Assembly (NCBI GenBank): GCA_009760885.1
Contig: CM019719.1
Span: forward strand, 40,619,084 to 40,683,083
DNA from: Achatina immaculata
Taxonomy: Eukaryota > Mollusca > Gastropoda > Stylommatophora > Achatinidae
DNA length: 64,000 nt
Reading direction: 5' to 3'
The notes beneath the pieces are model-generated. The model had not been told where the DNA came from. It did not search any database and saw only the letters and a program-made list of their open reading frames with translations. Each line of letters opens with the position of its first letter. The first letter of the stretch is position 1. A program made the translations under genes and the position numbers. Positions 49,618-62,195 of this stretch are shown piece by piece.

Positions 49618-49700
49618 TTATGCCATCTTGCTCACAACCGAGAGGCCTACAGGAGTGCTGTTAGGGAGGCAAAGTTCCGCAAGAGGCATGCAAATGAATG
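49618..49700 (+). mobile_element. LINE A, 3' end fragment
   Basis: GCCATCTTGCTCACAACCGA, GAGTGCTGTTAGGGAGGCAA and AGTTCCGCAAGAGGCATGCA with one GAATG unit. Confidence 0.85.
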
Positions 49701-51701
49701 CCCAGTGGCTTTTTCCTGAAAAGGTTTGGGTCACCCAACAGATTTTACTGTGGCCTCCCATAATAACGCCTTACCCATTCTGTCTGATCCATTGCACCTA
49801 GAGTCTGCAATGCTTGGGGTTCTAAGCCATAATGTATCTAAAGAGGACACTACATGTGATTTATGTAATACTGTAGTGTGTGGCCTGTAAGCAATGGTGT
49901 TATCCAATTTGTTTCCTATATCTTCATGAAACATCAGCAGAGGTGAAGGTATTACTTCTGGATATGATTTATTCACAGGGCTTTTTTTTATGAGAGATTA
50001 TTGCAAGTTAGATTTCATATGGCAGATTTTTGCTGCCTTAAATGTGATTTCTGAATTGTTTTCATGCAGTTTATTTCCTTGTTTGGTAGGAAGCCAGTTG
50101 AAAGCATTAGCAAATTAAAACATAATATAGAATATTGCTAACTGCATGCTGTTTAAAATTGTGATAATAGCTGTATTCTTATTACTTTGCAGTTTTAATC
50201 CTTTCATGCCCTGTATATATTTAAATTATTCGTAGATTTATAACACTTATTTTGTTTCATTTATATGTTTTGTTTTTTTTGTGTGCCTTATTTTTATGTC
50301 AAATTTATTTTTATGAAGAGAATTTATCCTTGAATATGCAGCAAACTTAATTTAATTTTATGTTATGTAATCTGTAATTAACTGTGTGGTGTCATACTCT
50401 TTTGTATTAAGTATTTGGCAAAGGATAAGAATTTGTTAAATTGCTCTCTTTTCAGTTAGGGGAAGCAGACTTTATATAAGATGTTTTTACCGTGAACAAA
50501 GCATGATAATATTGCCTTGTAGTTTTGATAATTCTACTTTTGAACTGAATATTTCATGTTGAGCTTTTTTTGTGGGGCATTACTGTTTAATGATAGCCAG
50601 AGTATACAAGTATACAAATGATTCTAGTATTGGAAGGTTTTTCTGTAAGTAATCTACACTGAAAATTCTGTCCATGTGTTTATTTTGTTAACAATTTTAC
50701 ATTTTTATTTTTTTTTGCTATTTGGCTGAACCATTTGTAAGATTGCCTGATAGTGCAGGGCACTTTTGACCTCACATTGACAGTTTTAATGACAAGAATA
50801 TGATAGTATTTCAGATCAGAAATTCAAATTATAACCAATACACATATTCAAGTTCAGTATTCATTAAAGGTTGAATAGATCAAGTTCTGGCCATATCATG
50901 GTGATATTAGTGATAAAGCAACATAAAATGATACTATAGCAAACTGATATTGTTATTATGGTGAAGTACCACAAGATGAACTGGACTGGGCATTGCTGGT
51001 CAAACTGAATGATAACTTGTGTCCCCAGATAAATATCAGATGTAACTCAGATATGATCTGTTGTTTCTGTGACCAGTTGTGCTGTTCAGATATTAGGAGA
51101 ATGACCTACAACACTCAGTTACTTCCCACCAACAATTCATTACTGTCACCCTGTGCTGCCTGTCTAGGGAAGGCTTGTTGCAGTTTCCCTGCCGACAACC
51201 TCCATATTGTTTCCTCACAGCACGTAGGGAGGCTGAATCCTGCAGTTGTCTACGTTGATCACCATATATCACTGTTGTCCTAATAATCTTTTTCCTTCAG
51301 GTGTGGTTTTCATTATTGCTTTATGCTTCGTGATATAACCAAAATAACTAATACAAATGGCTGATAGTTTATTTCAAAACCATCTTCTGTGACTAAAAAA
51401 AAAAACCCATTAGTGAATTTTTCAAATTTCAAATTATAAATTGTAGATTCCTGTACCCACTAAAATTTAAGAGCAAAACAACTCTTGAAAAGATAATATT
51501 ATCCTTATAGCTATACTTGTATGGACTCTTAAGTGCTTCCTTTTTAAACAGGCTGTTATGATTCTAAGGTTTAGCCAGTGGTCGGTGATTAACATGCTCT
51601 TCATGGCACTGAGGGTCTGCTAAAATAATTGCTGCAAACCTCCATAAAATGCAATGCTTGAGTAACACATACTTCATATTAGCATCAGCTGCAAAGACTT
51701 T
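49701..51701. other. AT-rich intergenic stretch
   Basis: No gene was recognised. T-rich sequence around 50150-50750 could belong to a long PKD1 3' UTR, but this cannot be decided from sequence. A 96-codon frame at 50993-51283 has no recognisable motif. Confidence 0.4.
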
Positions 51702-54460
51702 ATCATCATCATCATCATCAGGTGCCTAGCCGAATGGCGTTGGCTATTATGCTTCTCCAGAGTACACAATCCTTCATGCAGGCCATCAGCTCAGTTGCTG
51801 ATCTCCTCTCACGCCATCCTGTCAGACTGTCCAGTATCATTTATTTTTCTTCCTTCTATTTTTCCTTTTGTTATAATATTTTCAGTGCCCCTCTTCTCCT
51901 TGCATGTCCTATGAGAGTACATTGACTCTCTCTTATCTTTTTGACAAGATTTTTTTGTCTCTTCAGTTCTGCTCATACATTCTTCATTAGTTATTTTTGT
52001 TGTCCAGGGAATTCTTCTAATAAACCACATTTCTGCTGCTTCCAGTGATTTTTGTGCACACCTGCCTATTGTCCATGATTCACTTCTATATAACAACATA
52101 GCTTCAATATAGCATTTTAAGACTCGGTTTCTAACATTCATCGATAAGGATGTGTTGGCTAATATGTTTCTCATTCTCTGAAATGCAGTCTTTGCTTGGC
52201 CTATTCTGTTCCTAATTTCTGTTCTGCATTTCTCATCTGAAGTTATTACTGCTCCAAGGTATTTGAATTTCTGCACCAGCTTTAGAATAGTTCCATTTAA
52301 TTTTATACTGCGTGTTGGTGGATTCTGTTTCTTAGATATAACCATAGTCTCTGTCTTTTTGATGTTCAAAGTAAGGCCTTTCTGTTCACTTTCTTTGGCA
52401 ACTTTATCCAAGAGATTTTGCAGGTCTTGTTGGTTCTCAGCTATCAGCACTGTGTCATCAGCATACCGAAGGTTGTTAATATCGTATCCTCCAATTTTTA
52501 ATGCCTGGTTCTGTGATGATCATTCTTAGAATATTCTCATTGTACAGAGAAAAAAGGTCTGGAGATAGTACACATCCTTGTCGCACTCCTTGTTTTATAG
52601 GTTGATATTTTCCAGTTCTGTTTTCAACTCGAATTGCCGCTTCTTGCTGCCAGTATAGATGTTTTACAATTCTCAGGTCTTGGCATCTATATTGCGTTTT
52701 AATAATTTCATTATGTTTCACCTTATCGAATGCCTTGGTGTAATCAATGAAGCATAAGTAGAGATCTTTCCGTACTTCTAAAGCTCTTTCTGTTAGTGTT
52801 CATAAAGCATAAATGGCATTGTGTGTTCCCTTTCCTTTAACAAATCCAAACTGTTCATCTGCTATTTCCATTTTTATCTTTTTCCTTATTCTTCTCATAA
52901 TTATTCTCAGAAGTAGCTTCGTTATGTGACATGAGAGGCTGATAGTCCAGTGGTCATCACATCCCTTTGCACCTGGTTTCTTTGGTAGTGATATAAACGT
53001 GGATTTAAGCAGGTCACTTGGCATATAACCACTGTTGTAAATGTCATTCAGTAACTTGGTTATTATTTTTATTCCTGTCTCCTCTAGCGCCTCTATTTCT
53101 TCTATTGTTATATTATCAGGCCTAGTTGCTTTTCCTTTCTTCATGTGTTTGATGGCATCTATGATTTCATCTTCAAGTATTGGTGGTCCATCACAGTTTT
53201 CAGTATCTGGTGTTAATTCTGGTATTTCTCCTTCATATAGGTTACTGATGTACTCTGTCCACCTGTCCACAATGTCTTCTTTTCCCATTAACATTTTACC
53301 TTCTTTTGATTTCAGGCATCCTGTGGTATACTTTGTTTTCTGCCTGTGATTTCACTATTTCATTTGTGTATGTTTTTGCTGTCTTTATTATGAGAGTCCT
53401 CTATCTGTCTGCACTGTTCATTTAACCACACTTCCTTTGCTTCTCTGCATTTGCGTCTTATTTCTTTATTTATCTTGCTATATTTTTCTTGGTTATTTGT
53501 ACTCCTTCTCCTCTTGTCCATCAGTCCTAAAATGTCGTCTGTCATCCATTTATTTTTAGGGGCTTCTTTTTTTGGTGGTATTATCTCCTTAACAGTTTGG
53601 TGGATAGAGTCTCTTAACATTGCCCATTGTTCATCTATGCTATTTATCTTTGCTATTGCATTGTATCTATTTGTTATAATAACTTTGTATTGTTCTCACA
53701 GTTATTGGTCATTTTTAAGGAGTTCTGTATTCAGTTTGATGTTTCTCACTTTTCTGCATGTTTTCTTTAGCATTATTCTAATTTTCCCACAGAGTGGCTC
53801 ATGGTCACTATTGCAGTCGGCTCCTGACATGGTTTTTGTTGTCAGTAATGCATTGCAAAATCGTTTGTTGATTAATATGTAGTCTATCTGGTTAAAAGTC
53901 TTTTTGTCTGGGTTACACCATGTTGCCAGTCTTCGGGGATGTTGCTTAAACCAGGTGTTTCCTACAACCATGCTATGTATTCTTGCCCATTCAATTAATT
54001 TACTACCTCTGTCATTCCTCTCCCCCAGTCCATAGTCACCAACGATGTCTGAAGTTCTTCCTTTACCAATGTTGGCATTAAAGTCTCCCATGACTATAGT
54101 AACTTCATGTGACTGTGTTTCAGGGCTGTCTCTATGTCATTATAAAATAGCTGTACATCTTCTTCAGAACTTTCAGATGTTGGAGCGTACACTTGTATAA
54201 TATTTATGTTTACTGGTCATCCTTTCAGTTGGGCTAGCAGGACTCAGTCCGAGATGTTCAAATATCCTACAATTGTCCTTGCTGTTTGTTCGTCAAATAT
54301 TATTCCTACTCCTTGTTCATGTTTCTCACTTCCTGAATATATTATTGTATATTTATCAGAGTTTATCTTCCCTGCACCTGTCCATCTAACTTCACTCTTT
54401 CCTAATATGTTGATCTTCATCCTTTCCATTTCCCTCTTTCTAATTTTCCAGCCTGGAATA
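51702..54460 (-). mobile_element. LINE D (RTE-like), nearly full length, degraded
   Basis: The minus strand carries an ordered pol: endonuclease (MKINILGKSEVRWTGAGKI; MGDFNANIGKGRTSDIVGDY; FNQIDYILINKRF; DHEPL), a linker (NKWMTDDILGLMDKRRRS), RT ([40 protein letters not shown]) and the C-terminus LGAVITSDEKCRTEIRNRIG, RSESWTIGR, with a TGATGATGA tail at 51702. In the decayed YADD region the coding strand reads across frames. The first ~15 endonuclease residues are missing. Several frameshifts make it inactive. Confidence 0.9.
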
Positions 54461-57400
54461 AAGTTTGCAGATTCAAAAAGACAGCAACGGAAACACAGAT
54501 GTCAAGAACTACAATTTATCATTTATTTCATGGGGAAAATTTATGCTAATGGGGTAACTGAAAAAAAAGGATAAAAGTTCAAATTTAAGTTTATTTTTTA
54601 TGAGAATCTGTCCCCGATGAAAGTTTTATGCCTGCAAGAGGGTGTCAAGTGATGATAGTCATGTAATTTTGTTCTAATAAATGTCAGAGGAGTCTGCTAG
54701 TAATCTGTGATATTTTGCACATTTGTTATTTTCTAAATAAGATAGCCATCAGTATTCCTATTGTTATCCAAACTGTGATAATTTTTTTTTTTAACTTTTG
54801 TATATGTTTTACACAATATAGTTTACCCATATATTTTAATATTTATGCTACACCAACATTTGCCATACTTACTTGAATCTAAGATGTACCATAGATTTAT
54901 AATACATCTCATGTGCGAAAGAAAATATCGGTAAATGCATGGAACACATAACGCAAAACCATAAAACTGAAATGACTGAATTTACCATTAACTTATAGGT
55001 GTACATCATTTTTAACTCAGTCTACATCTCATTTTCATGGTGTGCAAGAACATTTAAGTAAGAAGAAAACTGAATTTGAAAGTAAATGATTAAGAAATGT
55101 AATTCATTTATTTATTTCTTCATCAGTTTTCCTCTTCAAAATTGGTTCTTTCCTAATTAATTCTGGATTCTTGTCAGCTTTTTTTTTCCCCAGTAAAATT
55201 TCTTCTGTACTACACCGCTGTCATTTTACAGAGAATTTTCATTAATCCGGAAACACATCGTTGCCAAAATACCTATTAAACAGATGCAGCAGATCAGTCA
55301 CCAAATAAGTGGAATATGAACTATGCTGTATATCTTCATATTTTCACCTACAGGCAGCAAAGTTACAAATAAAATAACTGCAATCAGATTATTTTGTTAT
55401 GTAGTTGGGAGTTTATCATTTCATGCTGCCATAAATGCATGAAATGGGCATGGCTTCATTTCCCCATAAAATATGGCATCTTTGATCTTTGTTTATTAAA
55501 AATGTTGTGTTACTGATGTTATCTGGTAGGTTAAGAGATAACATTTTTTTTGGTAACATTCCATCAATTCAGAAATCCCTAGAGTCATTATGCATGAAAT
55601 ACATGTTAAAATTTGATAACTATGGTACTTTGTGCTTGTTTTATGTACATGAAATGTAAATAATTTTTCTTGGTTAGCATCTGTGATTTGATCTCATGGA
55701 ACATAATGCACGACATGATCTATTTCAGATTATTTATTATATATTGTTTGTAGGAAGGCAACAAATAACCTTCTAGTAGATTTCAATATGAGAAAAATAT
55801 GCTCCACAATACAGTAAATACCATAGTTGAATTTATGTTCGTATGATTTACACATAGCTCTTGATATGCATAGCATGCAACAAATTTATTTGGTTAGATT
55901 CCGTAGTTCATCTGTTTCTCCTGTGCTTACTGTGAGCTGTAAAGAGATCCATCACAGGCTTGCTGGGCCAGTAGTGGTTTAAGGGCAGAACTTGAGCCAG
56001 GGGAGTTGTCTCCATGACCAAGTCAGCACCCCATTAGCCAGTGGCATCACTCCACCACTTCCCTATAAGAAGCAAATTGCCCAGCCCTATCAGGATGTCT
56101 GTTTGTCCCCTCAACACTAAAAGGTACATAAGAAATGAGATAAGACCAAGGCAAGATTGCATAGTTCGAGTCTCTCATCTTCTTGTGCTTACTCTAGATC
56201 AAGCATCTTTTCGGTAATGCTAAAAGCAGATTGTTTGTGTCTGCTACCCTGAGGTTACAGCTAACTTTGTAAGCACTAAATTCACGTGTGTGTGTAAGGT
56301 TATTCAAGTTCTGTCACTCACATGTTCAGAAATTTGCTGAGATGGTATCCCCCATGCCAGCAAGCTTATCCATGTACTGCAATGTTTTGATCGTTATGTC
56401 AGCTATGTTACCACAAATAGAATGCAGCAATACTTTTTGCATTGTTTTTATATCCTCATTAGTCCTTACATGAAACCATACTTTCTACTAAAAGAGATTT
56501 TTGCAACAAACTGTTAATTCCATGCACTTTAGTACATCCTGAACTTATAATCATTTTCACTGATTAAATCACTTGTGCCTTAAAAAATTTATAGAACAGT
56601 ATTTCACTGCATTTGTTTCTGTTACAGTAAATTGTAACTGCTTTTTTTTTTTGCACATTTCCATTATATCATGAATAGTTTGTTGTGTATTTTCAAGTAA
56701 TAATTCACCTTCATGTATTCAGTAATTTCTCTTCTCTGGTTCAGATGGTCTGGCCCAACCAAGGAAATAAAATATGTTTTTCTCAAGGTCCTTTAAGCTG
56801 ATGTCTCTTCTGTAGTTAATAACACTTTTTAAAAAATTTCTTCATAGTCTCAGGTCCTGACTTTCCCGTATGTCTGCTGTAATGATGTAATCCCATCGCT
56901 TTCTTTCTTTCTTACCCAAACAAGTTCTTCCATCTCCTCCTCCCTTCATATTCTAGTTCCACAACTGTAATGGCTTTGTTCCCCCCTTTTTCCTCAGTTC
57001 TTATTTTTCATTTTCTTTATCCAGTCCTTGGCCTTGAAAATATACTCTTTACTTTGGTCTGATAAACTAAATCCTAACTCTTCAAAAACCCTGGAAATTT
57101 CAAACTTCTCCATTCGGTAAGCCCTTCTTCTCTAGGTTCTATTTGTCTGACTTTTGAATTGTCACAAATTTCTGATAATCCAGTCGTTTTCAAACCTAAT
57201 GATCTTGTTCATTTCTCTTTATGAAGCCATGGTAGTTTATTCTTCTTTCTTATATTCTCCTGCTTCTTTTTTTATGTTACGGTATCTAGCTGTATAATCC
57301 AGCCTCATTTTCTCATGCTTCTGAGAACGTCTTCTCAACATTTTCTTCACATTCTCTGCAATCTCCACCAGTTTGTCACATGCAAGGACATGGAATGATT

Positions 57401-58051
57401 ATTTTTTATAGTTATTTACAGTTGTTCATATCATTATTGTTTAAACAAAAGTCAAAACTTAAAAGGTTACTTATCATCATTTGATGTCTCCAGATATAAA
57501 CTGTGTGTCCATTCAGTGCTTACTTTTGTTTTATATAGTTGCATAGGAAGTATGTGGCTATTTTGAAAATTGATTCATTTCAGGGACTTCACATATGTTT
57601 AACTCTTGACTTACCAAGAGCCATTTAAATGACTTTTAACAAAAAAATTAAAATAAAATAACAGCAGTCAAATTGTTTTGTTTTGTAGTTGGGAGTTCAT
57701 AATTTTGAACTGTAGCAAATGTTAAAAATAAACATCGCATCATTTCCCTGGCACAACATTGCAGCTGTGGTTTTTTGGTTATAAAAACTGTTCATATGTC
57801 ATAAATGTTGTTTGGTTGGTTAAGAGTTAAGAGAGCCAATTCACATGCCCCACTTGATCAAGAAAAACACTATATCAGTGTAATTCATTTACTAATAATA
57901 ATTACAACAGAAATGCTACTTACTTGTTGTGGATTACTTCTTTATTTGGATTTACTTTCATGTTAATTCATTTTTTTCAGTGAAATTTTTTCTTGGAAAA
58001 AATAAAACGCACATTAATCTGATAGTCACTGACTGAGATATGAAGTCTATA
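54461..58051. other. Intergenic stretch without recognised gene
   Basis: AT-rich. Two weakly similar segments (about 55370-55560 and 57650-57840) share AAATAAAATAACAGCAGTCA-like and GTAGTTGGGAGTT sequence, so an old repeat is likely. Segment 56830-57400 read on the minus strand has patches of Lys/Glu-rich codons (KMLRRRSQKHEKMRLDY) with many stops, possibly a dead element. Confidence 0.4.
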
Positions 58052-58818
58052 AAAGAAGATCTTGATTTTGCAGATGACATAACTCTTATCAGTGACAGTG
58101 TGAATTTGATCCAAGAAAAAACAGATAGCCTGTCTTCGCTGGCTAACAAAGTAGAACTTGAAATTAACAAGGAAAAAACAAAAATAATGAAACTTTCCAT
58201 TAATCAAGAAGGAAAAATATATGTAGAAGGAACAGGTGAAGAAGTACACCCATTTGCATTCCTTGGCGGCCACATAGACCAGGATGGTGACATCAGAAAG
58301 GAAGTTAGAATTCTCAAAGCAATTCTCAAGAATCTTGAGAACATATGGCACTCAAAAGTTATAAGCACAAAAACCATGCTAAAATTATTCAATTCAAATA
58401 TAATATCCACACTCATTTATGCATGTGAAAGCTGAAAAACAATTAAAGACATAGACAAGAAATTAGACTCTTTTGAAAACAAATGCCTAAGAAAAATACT
58501 TGGTATAAAGTGGAACGAATTCAAGAACAACACAGAGATAAGGTAGTTGAGTGAACAATAACCTGTTTCATGGGTGATCAGAAAAAGGAGATAGACATAT
58601 GTAGGTCACGTGATGAAAAGAAACAGTCAGAGAATCCCAAAACAAGCTATCAAATGGAACACAACAAGCCAAATAATTTGTCAACCACGTGAAACTCTAA
58701 TGAGAACATTGTTAAGAGAGGCCAAATTAGTAGGCATAAAATCTCTTGATGAGGTTGAAAAACTCAATGAAAACAGGAAAACTTGGTGAACTACCTTGCG
58801 AGCCCTGTGTGACGTTAG
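58052..58818 (+). mobile_element. LINE B, 5'-truncated copy
   Basis: [20 protein letters not shown] (catalytic ADD region), KVELEINKEKTKIMKLSINQ, FLGGHIDQDGDIRKEV and further C-terminal sequence, ending TGTGACGTTAG. The first 128 codons are open, then stops appear. Confidence 0.88.
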
Positions 58819-58996
58819 AATTAAGCTGCATGTGATATCCTATTTTTTTCTTCTTTCTTCTCCTTTGACAGCTATATGAAGAGTGCAGTCCAGTTTGCAT
58901 GACCATTAGCCATTTTTGAAGAAAGTTTTTCTCAACACAGCGTGCCAAATACCCATTTTTGCGGTTTGGTTGATTGCAAGGAGTGAGAACAGGATT

Positions 58997-59473
58997 CACT
59001 TTCTGTGGTCTGAGAAACTTCAAGGCTATTGATATCAGTAACTTTATGTGGTTTGAGAAACTTCAAGGCTATTGATATCAGTCACTTTTTGTGATCTGAG
59101 AAACTTCAAGGCTATTGATATCAGTCTCTTTTTGTGGTCTGAGAAACTTCAAGGCTATTGATATCAGTCACTTTCTGTGGTCTGAGAAACTTCAAGGCTA
59201 TTGATATCAGTAACTTTATGTGGTTTGAGAAACTTCAAGGCTATTGATATCAGTAACTTTATGTGGTTTGAGAAACTTCAAGGCTATTGATATTAGTCAC
59301 TTTTTGTGGTCTGAGAAACTTCAAGGCTATTGATATCAGTCACTTTTTGTGGTCTGAGAAACTTCAAGGCTATTGATATCAGTCACTTTCTGTGGTCTGA
59401 GAAACTTCAAGGCTTTAGATATCAGTAACTTTCTGCGGTTTGAGAAACTTCAAGGCTATTGATATCAGTCACT
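58997..59473 (+). repeat. 43-bp minisatellite, 11 units
   Basis: Unit TCACTTTCTGTGGTCTGAGA plus AACTTCAAGGCTATTGATAT plus CAG. Eleven near-identical copies; the variants fall into TCACTTT..GTGGTCT and TAACTTTATGTGGTTT types. Two TAACTTTATG units are adjacent, and a third of the same type stands at the start. Confidence 0.97.
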
Positions 59474-60247
59474 TTGATCCTGTTCCTGTCTTGGTTAGTT
59501 TTTCAATCCAAGGGCAGTTCACCAGAATGTTAAAAAAAACTAGGCTGTCTACTTCTTATCCCTACTTCAAGAAAGGCTGTTTAGAAGTTTTAAAATGTCA
59601 GAAATTTAAATCTTTAAGAAAGGGAACAAATTTCTTCATCTAAAAAATATTATTAGAGGATTATCGTCATTAAACATCAGACAAGTCCATAAACATTCTG
59701 ACCACCTCCAGTGAAGAAGGATCTCAGAATGGTGCAAGTATTCCACTGCACCAATGAAAACCATGACAAAAGGGAGGTGATGGGTGAGAATCTCCTGCCT
59801 GAATTCTGAGACTGACAGAGAGACTACAACCTCATCAATTCAGCCAATACTACCCCTTTCTTCATTTAAGTTATTGCTCTGTGCTTTATGAGTCTATACT
59901 TGTATGTCTTTTCAATTAAAAATAGTATTCATTAAAGCATGTATCTCATTTCTTCAATCTTTGCAATATTTCTTTAGGTTTCAGCCTGAAAACTTCACAT
60001 TAATGACCTCTAACCTTTCCACACAGTTTTTGTCACACTCTTACTATCTCAGAAACTGCAAGATACAAAATCAGGTTACTGTAAAGTATCACATTTATTA
60101 ATTTTGTCATGAGAAACAGAAATTGAAAAGCAAATTTACTGTGGTTATTGTCATATAATATGGCAATATTATAATTATATATTATATTGTGTTATATATA
60201 TATTATTTATATATATAATATTATATATATTATATATAATATTATAT
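59474..60247. other. Intergenic stretch
   Basis: No gene was recognised. It ends in an AT-dinucleotide-rich region (60165-60245). Confidence 0.45.
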
Positions 60248-60281
60248 GTGATGTTTAACGGCACGAGAAGGATGTAAGATT
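60248..60281 (+). mobile_element. LINE B, 3' terminus only
   Basis: GTGATGTTTAACGGCACGAG followed by AAGGATGTAAGAT, the last bases of LINE B. It sits directly after an AT-rich tract. Confidence 0.75.
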
Positions 60282-60714
60282 GTCATAGTTTGGAAACAAG
60301 GGTGAGTGTGGTATTGTGAGGTCCCTTAATGAAAGTTTCATGCTCAGAGAAAGCTTGCATTAAAAAAATGTTGAAAATAATGCTTATACGTAATGACGAT
60401 GTTCACTAAGAGACATTAAGTAGCTTTAGTGCAGAGAAAAATTAAAATGTTAATGCTAAAACAAACCCATGTGGTTGCCGTGTTCCTTTATTCCTGCTTG
60501 CACTTGAATGCATTTGTATACATAACATTTTTTTTATTATTTTATAACAGAAAGTCAAAGCTACCATAGCCATTGCTACCATAGCCATTGTACTTTGTAT
60601 GTCCCATTTAGGAATAGGAATAGAACAGAAATGGCAAAAAAAAAAAAAACCAAACAATCTCAGCAGAATAAGGAAAATCCTTACATTAAAACAAATATCA
60701 CAGCAGTTGAGATT

Positions 60715-61140
60715 ACGCATAGTAAAATGCTACATATATCAATATTCCTTTATGGTGTAGACGCTTGAACTTTGAATATGACAATAGAAAAGAAAACTGA
60801 GGCCTTTGAAATGTGGATATAATAAGAATAGAGCATATCCCACAGAAAAAAAAACCAAACAAAGAAATGCTAAACCAGCTACAAGTGAAAAGAGAAATAT
60901 TGAAAATCGTAAAAACAAGACAACTAAGATACTTTGGGCATGTCAAGAGGCATAATACTATACTGAAGACCCTTCTTGAGGGCAAGATCAAAGGGAAGAG
61001 AACAAGAGGACAACAGTGACATTAGACAGATGGACAACATCAAGAGATGAACAGGAACCAGCTTGGCTAACAAGAAACAGAGCAGAGTGAAGATTTCATT
61101 GCAGCCAACCTTCCATGGGAAGATGGCACAAGATGATGAT
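60715..61140 (+). mobile_element. LINE 3' fragment (relative of LINE A)
   Basis: An open stretch MLNQLQVKREILKIVKTRQL RYFGHVKRHN, then LEGKIKGKRTRGQQ, the usual C-terminal block of these LINEs, ending GGCACAAGATGATGATGATG. The same element as 27555-27815. Confidence 0.82.
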
Positions 61141-61639
61141 GATGTCTCATTTACAGTCATGTTTTTATGGTACTTTCACTGTGCTGGATCTGCAGCCACT
61201 TGTCACTGATGAAGACTACAGTACTGTCCTGGTTCTGGCAGCAGCTCATTATCTTTTTTTTTCAACTTGGCTCAAATGCTTTTAGCCAGTTATGGACTGA
61301 GCTGAACATTTCTGAAGGATCTTCTCTCAAAGACCATATTGCACTTCCACTTTAACAACCATCCTTGCTCATCATATGGTCACATATGTTCACTTCTAAA
61401 TGTTATTATCAACATTCCACAGACACATGTAACTGAAAGCAACAAAACGATACTTTATAAACTATCAAGTGACACTGTACACTAGAGTTGAAAATATATA
61501 TGTGCATACCCAAAAAAAATTTAAATAACACAAAATAGACTAAAGGTTATTTTTAATTAATTTATAATAGATTTATATCACTTTTCAAAAGCTGAAACAC
61601 ATACTTTGTAATAAGTCACTATCTATGAGAGTCAGGAAG
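61141..61639. other. Intergenic stretch
   Basis: AT-rich; nothing was recognised. Confidence 0.4.
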
Positions 61640-61920
61640 AATGCTATAGTGTTACATTGAACCAATTCTGTTCTGTGGATGCAAAACTTGGATGGTCAGT
61701 AAAGACATACAAAGAAGGCTGGAATCAGATGAAATGTGGTTCTTAATTAGAATGCTGAAGGCACCAAGGACAGCTAGAAGATCAAATGAGGAATAAGAAT
61801 TAAGGAAAATTAGAACAAAGATCAGAAAACAACAATCTAAATTTGTGGGGGGCATGTTTGGAGAAGAGATGGGCTAGAGCACCTAATGGCAACAAGGAAG
61901 ATAAAGGTAGATGTAAGTTA
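61640..61920 (+). mobile_element. LINE D-like RT C-terminal fragment
   Basis: Reads CYIEPILFCGCKTWMVSKDI QRRLESDEMWFLIRMLKAP, parallel to the LINE D block CYIEAMLLYRSESWTIGR at about 52100. Stops follow. Confidence 0.75.
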
Positions 61921-61929
61921 AAATTCCCA

Positions 61930-62195
61930 TTTCCATACCATTAAGGCATATTGGGGATACAGTGTTAGGCCTGTATTTTCCATGACTTTTGGCAGATGAA
62001 AGCGTGACATGGTCAGTATCATGCCTGGCTGTATTTATCTTCCCAGATTTCTCTGGTACCCATTTTTAGAGACTGAGTGAACCCCGGGGCCTTTTTGGTG
62101 TGTACCAGAAAATACCCCCACTGCCGGGGCTTGAGCCCGGTACCACCAGATTAGTAAACCGAGCACCTAACCAGGCTGCCAAAGGTAGAAGAGAC
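61930..62195 (-). mobile_element. tRNA-derived SINE
   Basis: The minus strand shows a tRNA-like head: GCAGCCTGGTTAGGTGCTCG (A box region) and a well-paired T arm CCGGG CTCAAGC CCCGG (B box). A body with AAAAATGGGTACC and GATACTGACCATGTCACGCT follows. The anticodon arm pairs poorly, so it is not scored as a tRNA gene. Confidence 0.75.

Noticed and set aside
50993..51283. 96-codon Cys-rich frame as a possible small secreted protein gene
   Set aside because: It has no signal peptide, no splice or promoter context and no recognisable cysteine spacing. It is probably a chance frame.
58997..59473. CRISPR-like regular repeats
   Set aside because: Units are head-to-tail with no unique spacers, and the genome is animal. 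It is a minisatellite.
62100..62195. A genuine tRNA gene on the minus strand
   Set aside because: The T arm pairs well but the anticodon arm does not, and SINE body sequence follows directly.
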